Source of the DNA: DATFDN01 sp035685165
GTDB taxonomy: Bacteria > Pseudomonadota > Alphaproteobacteria > Acetobacterales > Acetobacteraceae
Direction: 5' to 3'
Assembly: GCA_035685165.1 (NCBI GenBank)
Contig: DASRBI010000009.1
Coordinates: forward strand, 62,001 to 126,000
Length of the DNA: 64,000 nt
The notes under the pieces are model-generated. The model was not told the DNA's origin. It saw nothing but the letters and a program-made list of their open reading frames with translations, and did not search any database. Positions 1-8,326 of the stretch are shown here, piece after piece (the first letter of the stretch is position 1; every line of letters begins with the position of its first letter). Position numbers and translations under genes: made by a program.

Positions 1-543
1 CGGCAGGAAAGTCACGCTCGGGATATCGGGCAGCATGACGCTCCAGTACGGCACGCTGGCATCGGTCGGCAGGTCGGCGGAGGGCATACCCGAGCCGGAG
101 GCCCCGGTGATGCAGGCCGGCCAGCCGGTCGCGAGCGGCGTGGTAGTGGAAGCCGTCACGCCGCCATAGGCATTGCCGCCGGTACTCGGCGGCGCGCTCG
201 GACGGCTGAAGGAGACGATGCGGCTCGTGCGCGCGCACAGCACCGGCTGCAACGGCTCCTGCGACAAGATGAACCAGATCGCGTCGCCCTGAACGATGTA
301 GTCGCCCGGGTGCGTGTAGGCATTGTCGAACAGCCCGTGCGCCAAGACTTCGCCATAAGCAAGCGGACGGTTCATCCGGCCGTGGACGCCCGTAAACAGT
401 GCCGGAAGGCGAAGATAGCGGTTGCCCGCCGCAAGCGGTTCGAACGGCCCGGACGGGCGGTACGCGTCCGCCCAGCCGCCCGCCGCCCGCGCGGCGATAT
501 TCCCCGCCCAGGCGACACGGTCCTTGAGGTGTGCCTGGCGCAT
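1..543 (-). CDS. Phage structural protein, C-terminus outside window (partial)
   Basis: An open frame of 181 codons begins at ATG 543 and runs off the left edge without a stop. It starts MRQAHLKDRVAWAGN and contains a Gly/Ser/Thr-rich stretch around residues 120-150. The start shares one base with the stop of the upstream gene (TGATG), so the two are translationally coupled, and codon use matches the cluster. I do not recognise the family. The position after capsid and a small connector-like gene suggests a head completion, adaptor or minor tail protein. That the frame is real follows from the coupling and the length of the open frame. Confidence 0.7.
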   Translation of the reverse strand, partial: MRQAHLKDRVAWAGNIAARAAGGWADAYRPSGPFEPLAAGNRYLRLPALFTGVHGRMNRPLAYGEVLAHGLFDNAYTHPGDYIVQGDAIWFILSQEPLQPVLCARTSRIVSFSRPSAPPSTGGNAYGGVTASTTTPLATGWPACITGASGSGMPSADLPTDASVPYWSVMLPDIPSVTFLP

Positions 544-917
544 CAGACCACCAGCGTCACGCCGCCATCGCGCAGAGCAGGACCGGGCGGCAGGCCGAAG
601 AACGCGCACAGTCGCCGGCGCCAGGAGTCGAACAAAGACAAGCGATCGTCGATCTCGGTCTTGTTGCGGGTCCAGACTGCCGCCTGCTCGGTATCGAGAT
701 TGTCGCTGGCGCGGACGATCGCCAGTTCAAGATTGGCAAGCTGCTGGAGATAGCCGCGCACCACCGTCTCCTCGTCGGGCGAGAGATTGTTGAGGCGGAA
801 TTCCATCAGGCCGTACACCTGATAGAAGCGCCAGTTCTGAAAGCCCGCGTCGCCGTCGCCATAGGCGGGATACCCGCAATAGCGACGGATCGCGGTCTTT
901 TCGGCTGAAGTGAACAC
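543..917 (-). CDS. Phage head-tail connector-like protein, 124 aa
   Basis: This small, mostly helical protein starts MFTSAEKTAIRRYCGYP, with a hydrophobic helix around 55-75 (VVRGYLQQLANLELAIVRA) and a basic/aromatic segment near 100 (DSWRRRLCAFFGLPPG). It sits immediately downstream of the major capsid gene (7-nt gap) and overlaps the next gene by one base. Size and position fit head-tail adaptor (connector) proteins that bind under the portal, but I cannot place it in a named family. The role is inferred from synteny only. Confidence 0.6.
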   Translation of the reverse strand: MFTSAEKTAIRRYCGYPAYGDGDAGFQNWRFYQVYGLMEFRLNNLSPDEETVVRGYLQQLANLELAIVRASDNLDTEQAAVWTRNKTEIDDRLSLFDSWRRRLCAFFGLPPGPALRDGGVTLVV

Positions 918-924
918 CCGAGGG

Positions 925-2247
925 TTAGCCGATGTGCTCGATCATCACCGCGCGCTTGAACACGGCGCTGGTAGAGGTCGGGACGGTGGAGGGGTTGGTG
1001 GTGATATCCGACGGCGCGCAGAACCCACCGATCCAGTACCAGGATTGCGCGATGATCTGCTGCAGGCGGTCCAGCGGCTCACGCGTCACCATCGCGATAC
1101 CGTCGACAATGCTGACGATTGAATCCTTGGGCGCGACGTCTTCTGCCGCCATCCCGGCGTAGTCGCCTTCTATCAGCGCGCCCTGCCCGCAGACGATCGG
1201 CCGCCGTACGTTGAGCGTGGTCAGCACCGGGTGCTGCTGCACATAGGCTTCGGTCGTCGGCACGAAGCGCAGACCGAGGAACTGGTTGACCATTCCCTGA
1301 CGGAACACCTGATTGGCCGAAGTCGCGCCCTGAAACAGCTGCTTGAAGTCAGGATCCGCGAATAGCTGCCGCGCGGAGACCGGGTCGAGATAGCAGTTAT
1401 AGGCGCCATCGATCTCCGGGACCGCGTTCAGCCGCAGCTTCGCTACCGCATCCAGCAGGTTTCCCATCGTCAACGTGTCGGTAGCGAGGAGCTGGCTGGT
1501 GTTGGTGCGTCCCGACGGGCGCACGATCATGGAGGCGTTCGAGGCCATCACGGTGTTACCGGTCGTGCCGTCGGCGACCGACACATTGGTGGAGAAGGTA
1601 AGCTCGCCCGAAGCGCCGCCCGGCGTCGATGAGCTCGAACTGGCATCGACATTCACGCCAACCAGCGTGTAAGTATTCGCGCCGACCGTGACGGACAGAG
1701 GATTCGACGGGCTGACGGCCTGCTGGACGCCATTGACGAACACGGTGGTGAACCCGCGCACATCATCGACCGTGATCGTGGGACCGGCGCTCTGTAGCTG
1801 CTGCGTGACCCGCGTGTTGCCGCTGAAGTAGGCGGCGAACAGCGCGTTGCGCGCTAGATCGTCGAGCGAGCGCGCAGCCTGCTCGCCGTTGATGTAGGCG
1901 TTCTGTAAGAACAGCCGGGCAATCGCGACCCTGCTGGTGACCATGTTGAGGTCGCATGTTGCCGCGTAATGGTTGATCGACAGCGTGTATTGCTCGACCG
2001 AGAAATTGGCCGGCGACAGCCCATTGTCGAAATTGGTGTTGGATGCCGGCGGCAGCGGCGTGGTGACGGCAGGCTTGAGGCCGGCGCGGGTCTTGGTCAG
2101 CGTCTCGCCGATGCCGACCGCAATCTCTTCCCGGTCCGCGATGGCGCGATAGCCGATGCGGGAACGCAGCGCCTGCTGAAACTCGCGCTCCAGAAAACCC
2201 TGCTGAATGATCGGCTGAAGAGCGGCGGGGAAATTCGAAATCGGCAT
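925..2247 (-). CDS. Phage major capsid protein
   Basis: A 440-residue protein. The N-terminal arm reads MPISNFPAALQPIIQQGFLEREF, followed by a region rich in beta strands and a C-terminal part (about 255-420) with capsid-like segments such as LDPVSARQLFADPDF and QHPVLTTL. Residues of about 150-245 look like an inserted beta domain with a poly-Ser linker (DASSSSS). It lies in the expected place after portal and scaffold genes and before connector genes. An AAGG ribosome site lies about 10 nt before the ATG. The capsid role is inferred from size, position and fold signature; the exact capsid family (HK97-type versus N4 gp56-type) is undecided. Confidence 0.75.
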   Translation of the reverse strand: MPISNFPAALQPIIQQGFLEREFQQALRSRIGYRAIADREEIAVGIGETLTKTRAGLKPAVTTPLPPASNTNFDNGLSPANFSVEQYTLSINHYAATCDLNMVTSRVAIARLFLQNAYINGEQAARSLDDLARNALFAAYFSGNTRVTQQLQSAGPTITVDDVRGFTTVFVNGVQQAVSPSNPLSVTVGANTYTLVGVNVDASSSSSTPGGASGELTFSTNVSVADGTTGNTVMASNASMIVRPSGRTNTSQLLATDTLTMGNLLDAVAKLRLNAVPEIDGAYNCYLDPVSARQLFADPDFKQLFQGATSANQVFRQGMVNQFLGLRFVPTTEAYVQQHPVLTTLNVRRPIVCGQGALIEGDYAGMAAEDVAPKDSIVSIVDGIAMVTREPLDRLQQIIAQSWYWIGGFCAPSDITTNPSTVPTSTSAVFKRAVMIEHIG

Positions 2248-2306
2248 GGAACGAGTACCTTCTATCCTCGATGAAGAAACGGAAGACAGCCGGAACGAAG
2301 CTGTTG

Positions 2307-4403
2307 TTACTGGACCTCGGCGCCAGCCGGCGCAAAGGCGAGATGGAGCGTGTTACCGGAAGGCGAGGTGGTGTTGTTCACGGCGAGCGTGACGCCTCCG
2401 TTCGTCGTGTCGGCCCTGACCGTCACCGTCACGTTCGCCAGGGCGGCATCGCCCCCCTTGGCGACCACATTCTGCCAAGTGATGGCGGTGGTCGATGCTG
2501 CGCCCGGTCGCTTGGCGCCGAACTCGAGAAAGAAACTGTACATCGCACCGGTCACGGTATCGCGGACCGTCACGTAGCCACTGTATGTACCCGCCATCCC
2601 GGCGCTGAGATTCAGAATGTTCGCTGTGCCGGCCGCAGCGCCGTCAGCTGTCATCTGGCCGGTGCCACCGCTGGCGACCGCCGCGCGCAAGACGCTCTCC
2701 ACCTTCTGTGCGTCGCCGGTGTTGCTGCCGCCGAAATTGCCCGAAGCGAACGCCATGCTGCCGTAGCGGCCACGGTCGGTCGCGTACAGCCCGCCCGGAA
2801 TGGCGCTATAAGCACCGGTCGCGCTGTTGCCGTAGCCTCCCGCCAGCACCCCGTTTGACCCCGAGAGCGTGTTGGCCTGACCGCCGCCGCCGAAGCCGTA
2901 GAGAGCCGAGTTGGCATTCCCGGAGCCGCCGACCTGCGCCGACCCCTGCCCGCTGGCGGCATTGTTCTGGCCACCCAGGAGAACGCTGTAGTTGCCGCTC
3001 GCGATCTGCGAAGCCGATGTTCGCGCGGTTTGCAGATCGATCGCATTGCTACCGCGCGTGCCGCCGCCGGCCGCCGTCCCGTCCGGGTGTCCGCTGGCGA
3101 TGATCGCCCTTGCCGTGCCGGTGCTCGGATTGCCGAACAACGGGTAGGCAGGTGTGTGGATTTGGTAAAGCGAGCTTGGGTCGATGTTGTAGCTCCAGCT
3201 CGTCTCCGCTCCGTCGCCGTCGACATCGATATAGCCGCCCACCATTGTCGAGGGACCGATTGTGATCCCGGTTCCTGACGGCGTATAATCATCGGCCAAA
3301 TGAATCCGTATCTGGCGTCCGGCGTCGACATGCACGCCGTCACCGTTGCTGCTGGGTATCGTGCCCTGTAGGGTAATGTTATAGGGCTGCGATGATCCGC
3401 TTGCGGCCGTGAAGCGCACTGCCGCACTGCCTGCCGGGGCCGTGTTGCTCTCAAACCCGTAGATCTGGATGTTGTTGACGTTCCCGGGCAGCGTCGGGTC
3501 GCCGATATCGAGAAGGTCGCCGCTCTCTCCTGGCGCGCCCCCTTCCACGCGCAGGCCGTAGAACCGGATGAGGCGAACGCCGATGCTCGCGTTGCTATTA
3601 CGGATCACGACGCCCTGGCCGATCGGCCCGATAACATCGATCGCGTAAAAGGAGAGCTCGTTGGTGGCGTCCTCGCCGGCCGGGCCGACGCTATTGATCT
3701 CCATCACCGGCAGCGAGCTCGTGCCGCATTCCCAGAACAGCATGTCCGCGAAGCGGCTTTCGCGCACATAAGCGTGCCCCGGAACGCTCTTCGAAACACC
3801 CATGTAAAGGGCGCGGCCATTCAGGAAGAAGACCTGAACGTCGCGCATGTCGATCATGTCGTCGCGGTCGTAAAAGACGAACGCATTCTGCTGATTGGAA
3901 TAGGTGCGCGACCCGAGAATCGACAGCCCCCGGATATAGGCGCCGGCCTGGTCCGATACCGCGCTGAGGGCGGTTCCGGAGTAGGCCGATTTCATCCATG
4001 CCTCGGACCAGGAGAACACATCACCCGCGTAGGCCGGGCCAAGCATGATATATGTCTTGTGTGGGCCATCGCCAATCAGCGAGCCGCCGCGGTTGAACGT
4101 CGGCAGTGCGGTTGTCCCGTTGAGGTAATAGACGCCCGCCGGAATATAAAGCGTGGCAGGCGTGCCCACTGAAAGCAGCGTGTTGACCCGCTGGATGGCA
4201 GCGATGAACGCTGCCGTATCATCGGTCACGCCGTCTCCCGCCGCGCCGAAGCTGCGCACATTCAGCACGGAACTGGTGGAGATTGATACGACACTGAGGT
4301 TCGGCGGGACCTGCCCGGTGCTATAAAGATTCGGATAGGCCGCCACCGCGAGACTGGAGGCGGCCACGACGCCGGCGAGCGCAAGTGGGAGGATGTTCTT
4401 CAC
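2307..4403 (-). CDS. Beta-helix tailspike-like protein with signal peptide and YadA-like repeats
   Basis: A 698-residue protein starting at GTG 4403. Residues 1-22 form a Sec signal-like segment (MKNILPLALAGVVAASSLAVAA). Residues 46-70 carry the pectate-lyase-3 superfamily signature (RSFGAAGDGVTDDTAAF), which opens a right-handed beta helix to about 430. Residues 448-560 hold Gly/Ala/Ser repeats with SGNYS, ASGQGSA and SATGAYSAIPGG units, like the head repeats of trimeric autotransporters. The last 135 residues are a beta-sandwich-type domain common at the ends of phage fibres. The likely role is a trimeric spike binding or cutting surface polysaccharide. The signal peptide and the position between scaffold-side genes and capsid are unusual for a tailspike. 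No catalytic residues can be assigned. Confidence 0.7.
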   Translation of the reverse strand: MKNILPLALAGVVAASSLAVAAYPNLYSTGQVPPNLSVVSISTSSVLNVRSFGAAGDGVTDDTAAFIAAIQRVNTLLSVGTPATLYIPAGVYYLNGTTALPTFNRGGSLIGDGPHKTYIMLGPAYAGDVFSWSEAWMKSAYSGTALSAVSDQAGAYIRGLSILGSRTYSNQQNAFVFYDRDDMIDMRDVQVFFLNGRALYMGVSKSVPGHAYVRESRFADMLFWECGTSSLPVMEINSVGPAGEDATNELSFYAIDVIGPIGQGVVIRNSNASIGVRLIRFYGLRVEGGAPGESGDLLDIGDPTLPGNVNNIQIYGFESNTAPAGSAAVRFTAASGSSQPYNITLQGTIPSSNGDGVHVDAGRQIRIHLADDYTPSGTGITIGPSTMVGGYIDVDGDGAETSWSYNIDPSSLYQIHTPAYPLFGNPSTGTARAIIASGHPDGTAAGGGTRGSNAIDLQTARTSASQIASGNYSVLLGGQNNAASGQGSAQVGGSGNANSALYGFGGGGQANTLSGSNGVLAGGYGNSATGAYSAIPGGLYATDRGRYGSMAFASGNFGGSNTGDAQKVESVLRAAVASGGTGQMTADGAAAGTANILNLSAGMAGTYSGYVTVRDTVTGAMYSFFLEFGAKRPGAASTTAITWQNVVAKGGDAALANVTVTVRADTTNGGVTLAVNNTTSPSGNTLHLAFAPAGAEVQ

Positions 4404-4413
4404 TAGGCGGACC

Positions 4414-4719
4414 TCAGTAGGTAGTACCCGAACCGCGGGAGACGAACACCGTGCCGGTGCCGGAGTTCAGCAGCACACCGATGGCGGTGACATAGTCGGG
4501 CGCGTTCAGCAGGACCCGGCCACCGGCCGGCACGGGCAAATCCGAACCGGTGGCGGTCACGCCGGTCGATCCGAGGCGAACGAACGCATAATCGGAGGCG
4601 CCGTTCGTGATCAGAACCGAATTGCCGCCCGGCGGCAGTGCGACCGAAGCGGCCGTCGTGCCCGCGGTGACGGCGCTCGTATAGGTTGGCTGGAAGGGTT
4701 GGATCGATCCGACGGACAT
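4414..4719 (-). CDS. Small beta-rich phage structural protein, 101 aa
   Basis: The protein begins MSVGSIQPFQPTYTSAVTAG and is rich in Val, Gly, Thr and Ser with alternating hydrophobic residues, so an all-beta fold is expected. It lies between the scaffold-like gene and the spike gene on the same strand, 10 nt before the spike start. Size, composition and location would suit a capsid decoration or stabilisation protein, but I recognise no named family. Function is inferred from position alone. Confidence 0.55.
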   Translation of the reverse strand: MSVGSIQPFQPTYTSAVTAGTTAASVALPPGGNSVLITNGASDYAFVRLGSTGVTATGSDLPVPAGGRVLLNAPDYVTAIGVLLNSGTGTVFVSRGSGTTY

Positions 4720-4758
4720 TTTGGATTTCCTGCAGCGAATCTATGTTTCAGCGCAGCC

Positions 4759-5181
4759 TTAGCTCTGGCGTCGCAGAATTGCCTCGCGGGCCGCCCGCCA
4801 TTCCTCGTCGGACATCTCGGTCGCCAGGCGCGGACGCGGCTGCTGCGCCGGCGGTGCGCTCGCCGCGGTGCTCGAGGTCCTGGCACCGGACTGAAAGAGC
4901 CATGGCTTGGATTTCTTCAGCGCCGAAATCAGGGCAGCGGCATTCGCCACTTGGCCGTCCTCGTCCAGCTTGGCGGCACTCAAATCGAGAAGTTTCAGGC
5001 CGTCGGGGTCGATAATGCCGGCCCGCACCGCTTCGGCCTTTAGTTCCGCGCGCACGATCCGCGCTTCCGCACTTTGCCGGACCTCAGCAAGCTCGTGCTC
5101 AAGCTTCTCCGCGCGCGAGCGCAGCTCCGCGATCATGTCCTCGGTTCCAGCACTCGTCTCCTGAGATAGGCTTTCAGACAT
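4759..5181 (-). CDS. Phage scaffolding-like coiled-coil protein
   Basis: A 140-residue acidic/basic helical protein. Residues 15-55 form a heptad-like coiled coil (IAELRSRAEKLEHELAEVRQ), followed by a segment (GIIDPDGLKLLDLS) typical of GP20-type scaffold/minor structural proteins, a Pro/Ala linker and a charged C-terminal helix (EEWRAAREAILRR). It overlaps the end of the portal gene by 8 nt, and the portal-scaffold-capsid order is standard for tailed phages. Scaffold function is inferred from these features. Confidence 0.65.
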   Translation of the reverse strand: MSESLSQETSAGTEDMIAELRSRAEKLEHELAEVRQSAEARIVRAELKAEAVRAGIIDPDGLKLLDLSAAKLDEDGQVANAAALISALKKSKPWLFQSGARTSSTAASAPPAQQPRPRLATEMSDEEWRAAREAILRRQS

Positions 5182-6607
5182 TGGCGATGCCTTCCGATGT
5201 TGTCGTGCCTTGATCCGAGGCGATCTTTGCGAGTTCGCCAGGGATGTCCTCGATGTCGTAGGTGGCGGCGATAGCCTTCAGCGCCGTCTCGCGGCTGATC
5301 TGACCGGCCTGCGCCAAGATCGCGAGGGTCTGCGCATCCTTCTGCCGGTCGTCCGCCGTGAGCGGGTACCAGCGGGGCCAGGTCAGCCCGAGCCGCACAT
5401 CGGGGTCCGCAACCCGGACCTCGCGGCCACTCACCCGCACGGGCGCCAGCGCTGCCGCCTTCAGGATCATGCGGCAGATCGACAGCAGCGCACCCTCGCC
5501 GTAGCTGACGCGGAGGTTGTCGGCGAGCCAGATCAAGCCTTGGTTCATCAGCTCGAGCGCCCGCCCCGACTGGGCCGCCGTGAGCCGATCGGCACTGCTG
5601 CGGTTGCCGTGAATGCTTTCCAGCGCGAGTTCCCGCAGTGCACGCACATAGTCGAGGACTGCCGAACAGGCCGTGCCGCCTATCTCTAGCAGCCGCGCGT
5701 CTCCCTTCTCCGACACGACGAGGGCGTTGCCGGCTCCCTTAACGATCTCGCTGTCGGTGCTCGCGGGCTCCTTGATCAGCAACGTCGGATCGCTGCTGTA
5801 TTTCAGGCCGCGGCCGGCTTGGCTGAGCTGGTAATCGATCTCGATCTGCGTCTCGATGGCGGCACGGAAAGTGCAGGCGCCGTCATTCGGGTCCCCTGTC
5901 GCCGAAGGCCCGGGAAGATTGCGGACCCAAGCGATCGGCACGAAGCCGAGATCGTGGATCGTGGTCCGTTCCAGGTCCGCGACCGATGGCGTCCCCTCAC
6001 GCACCGGCACCGGCACGAACCAGGTTTCGGCGCTAGTATCCCAAATACGCTGAAACCAGTAGTCGGTGTCGAGATCGTCGAGGTCATAGCCGGAGGCAGC
6101 GAGCACTGACCCTTTGACCTTATAAGCTTCGACAACGCGAACGAGGGTATCAGGGGCCTTGGGGTCCCAAACCGGCGTGAGAAATGCCGTATCGAGAACC
6201 TCGAAGAAGAAGCGGCCGTCCAGGATGCGGAGCAAGATCGCGGTGGAACCGATGGCTCCCTGCAAGGCGGCCTGGATCATCACCTGATTGAGCCGACATT
6301 CCTTTATTACATCGGCCAAAACCTCGCGCGCCTCCGGATCAGCGCACTCGACCGTCGGAAAATGCCCTTCGCTGAAAAGCAGGGAAACGCTGTCCTCGAC
6401 CACGATCCGCGACAGATTGTAACGCACCGAAGGACGACGATTCCGCAGCGGGATGTACTCGCCGCCTGCTCCGCGTTCCTCGTGGAACTGATATGGCAGC
6501 ACATCGTACAGGGTGCCGTTCAGTACGCGCCCAAGAATGCCTAGGATTCGCGTCCGATCGGAATAATCCGGGTCGATCGGAATCAGGCCAGTGATCGTTT
6601 CGAACAT
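5174..6607 (-). CDS. Phage portal protein
   Basis: A 477-residue protein located directly downstream of the large terminase (14-nt gap) and overlapping the scaffold-like gene. It has the long alpha/beta body of SPP1-type portal proteins, with the segment VRYNLSRIVVEDSVSLLFSE near residues 60-80, a clip/stem region, and a helical C-terminal part ending near WPRWYPLTADDRQKDAQTLA. Portals form the dodecameric DNA channel at one capsid vertex and dock the terminase. The call rests on length, the characteristic N-terminal region and terminase-portal synteny. Confidence 0.8.
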   Translation of the reverse strand: MFETITGLIPIDPDYSDRTRILGILGRVLNGTLYDVLPYQFHEERGAGGEYIPLRNRRPSVRYNLSRIVVEDSVSLLFSEGHFPTVECADPEAREVLADVIKECRLNQVMIQAALQGAIGSTAILLRILDGRFFFEVLDTAFLTPVWDPKAPDTLVRVVEAYKVKGSVLAASGYDLDDLDTDYWFQRIWDTSAETWFVPVPVREGTPSVADLERTTIHDLGFVPIAWVRNLPGPSATGDPNDGACTFRAAIETQIEIDYQLSQAGRGLKYSSDPTLLIKEPASTDSEIVKGAGNALVVSEKGDARLLEIGGTACSAVLDYVRALRELALESIHGNRSSADRLTAAQSGRALELMNQGLIWLADNLRVSYGEGALLSICRMILKAAALAPVRVSGREVRVADPDVRLGLTWPRWYPLTADDRQKDAQTLAILAQAGQISRETALKAIAATYDIEDIPGELAKIASDQGTTTSEGIANV

Positions 6608-6621
6608 TATGCCTTCTGTCG

Positions 6622-8013
6622 TCAGCGCCCGAGGAGAGCTAGGTTGATGCGGTGCGGCGACTCGGGAGCGTCGGCGAGCGTGTTGAAAGCCCGGGCAAGG
6701 GCGTCCACCTGGTCATCCTTCCGACCGACGGGAAATTCGGCGAGTTCCTGAATGAGCGCGTGATTCCACTGGGCGCGGAGCATCGCAAAGTTCCCGGCCT
6801 CGACCTGTGCTGCCACTGGTAATGCCCGCACGAGCTTCGAACCGGTTTCCCGCGTCGCCGAGACTTTATGTCCGGCAAGCATCCGAACCAGATGTGATGC
6901 CTGCGTCTTGCCTGCCTGACCGGGATCTTCGGGCAGGGCGATCAATACTGCCCGGCCATCGAGCGACGCCGCTTGCTTAATTGCCGTTTCCACTTCAAGT
7001 GGCCCGCCACGCAGGCGCACCACGTCCAGAATGATGAACCGGCCCGCGTCGTCACGGGCCAGCTTGACCCCCACCGTCCAGTCCGGGTCGTTCGAGCCGT
7101 CGGGGACCGTTGCCGCCAAATCCCAGGCGCGCACGATCCGCGAAAGCTCGGACGTGCTTGACTCGATCACCGAGATGCGCCCGGGCTTGAAGAGCTGGCC
7201 CTGTGCCGGCCTTGGCGACTGCTGGTAGAGGGCTGTCCAGACGCGCTCGCCGACTTCCAGACGCTTCCGCTCTAGTTCCTTAGCGTCCTGCCACTCCAGC
7301 CATAGCGGCTCGCCTTCGGAGCGGCCAAGCGGGTCGTTCGCCTCGGCCATGGCTGCGAGGCGCAGCAAAGTCCATTCATCGGCCGCCGCCTCGAGCAATC
7401 GCCCCGCCAGATCGTCTTCGTGCCAGCGCGTCATCACCAGCACGATCCGCCCCTTGGGCTTAAGCCGGGTGGCGAGCTCGGAGCGATACCAATTCCACAA
7501 ATGATCCCGCTGCGGCACGCGATCCGCTTCCAGCCAAGATTTTATTGGGTCGTCAATGATGACGAGGTCGGCGCGCCGGCCGGTGATCGGCCCTCTGATT
7601 CCCGCGGCGAAATATTCTCCTCCGCGCGTGGTGCGCCATCGGCCGGCCGCGCGGCTCTGGGGCGACAATCCGTAGTCTAGCAGCCCCGAATACTCCGCCA
7701 CGATATTGCGCACTTGGCGTCCGAAGTAGACCGCGAGCTCGGCGGTGTGGGAGGCCGCGATCACCGAGCTGCGCGGGTGCGCGACGAACCACCAAGCCGG
7801 GAATAGCACAGAGACGAAGGTCGATTTGGCGGAGCCTGGCGGCATCAACACCATTAGCCGATCGATCGCACCGCTGCTGATTTCCTCAAGGCGCTCGATC
7901 AACCGAAGGTGGTGCCTCGCCGGCCGCAGGCCTTGGGAGCCCAGGACCAGCGAGGCCCACTCGACGAGGCTAAAATGCCGGGCGTCACCCCGCTCCGCCG
8001 ATGCATCCGCCAT
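6622..8013 (-). CDS. Phage terminase large subunit
   Basis: A 463-residue packaging motor. The ATPase half has a Walker A-like motif MPPGSAKST (about residue 58), a Walker B strand LVIIDDP (about 150) and a coupling-type motif VMTRWHEDDLAGRL (about 193). The nuclease half shows the acidic motifs RAWDLAAT (about 288), LPEDPGQAGK (about 355) and DDQVDALARAF (about 430), a metal-binding RNase H-like arrangement. It is the first gene of the phage module. No small-terminase gene precedes it; the next 313 nt upstream are non-coding. All key motifs appear intact. Confidence 0.93.
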   Translation of the reverse strand: MADASAERGDARHFSLVEWASLVLGSQGLRPARHHLRLIERLEEISSGAIDRLMVLMPPGSAKSTFVSVLFPAWWFVAHPRSSVIAASHTAELAVYFGRQVRNIVAEYSGLLDYGLSPQSRAAGRWRTTRGGEYFAAGIRGPITGRRADLVIIDDPIKSWLEADRVPQRDHLWNWYRSELATRLKPKGRIVLVMTRWHEDDLAGRLLEAAADEWTLLRLAAMAEANDPLGRSEGEPLWLEWQDAKELERKRLEVGERVWTALYQQSPRPAQGQLFKPGRISVIESSTSELSRIVRAWDLAATVPDGSNDPDWTVGVKLARDDAGRFIILDVVRLRGGPLEVETAIKQAASLDGRAVLIALPEDPGQAGKTQASHLVRMLAGHKVSATRETGSKLVRALPVAAQVEAGNFAMLRAQWNHALIQELAEFPVGRKDDQVDALARAFNTLADAPESPHRINLALLGR

Positions 8014-8104
8014 CGGGGTGGGTGATCCATTATCAAAGTGGAGGAGAAAGGCGCGTTCAAAAACAGTGCCGGAGTTTCCGGCTCAGCGCGTCATCATGCC
8101 CAAA

Positions 8105-8134
8105 CTCATACCCGATTTTGGGGTATTCGGTCAA
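8105..8134 (-). promoter_or_regulatory. Candidate promoter with inverted-repeat operator for the phage module
   Basis: Reading leftward, TTGACC (8134-8129) and TATGAG (8110-8105) form a sigma-70-like pair with an 18-bp spacer, about 90 bp before the terminase start. Between and overlapping them lies a perfect inverted repeat ATACCC-N7-GGGTAT (8108-8126), well placed to be a repressor site. The whole gap 8014-8326 is AT-richer than its surroundings and holds no convincing gene. Promoter activity and the operator role are inferred from sequence only. Confidence 0.45.
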
Positions 8135-8326
8135 GGTATTTTTTCCTGTTGAGCGGACTCAGGCGACCAGACTATGTGCTCGGGACGGGCGGCGCAGGGC
8201 AGGCTTGGCTGGCTCTTCGCTTCTTGACGTTTTTTTCGCGCCAGCTGACGATGTACTGACGTTACCCTCCCTTTTCATTGAGCGCGGACATCTTGCAGAT
8301 TCGGCCCAATCGCCGGGGAGGCAAGT

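Noticed and set aside
8038..8259. Short plus-strand frame in the terminase-receiver gap
   Set aside because: No ribosome site, mixed composition and no family pattern; the region is better explained by promoter elements.
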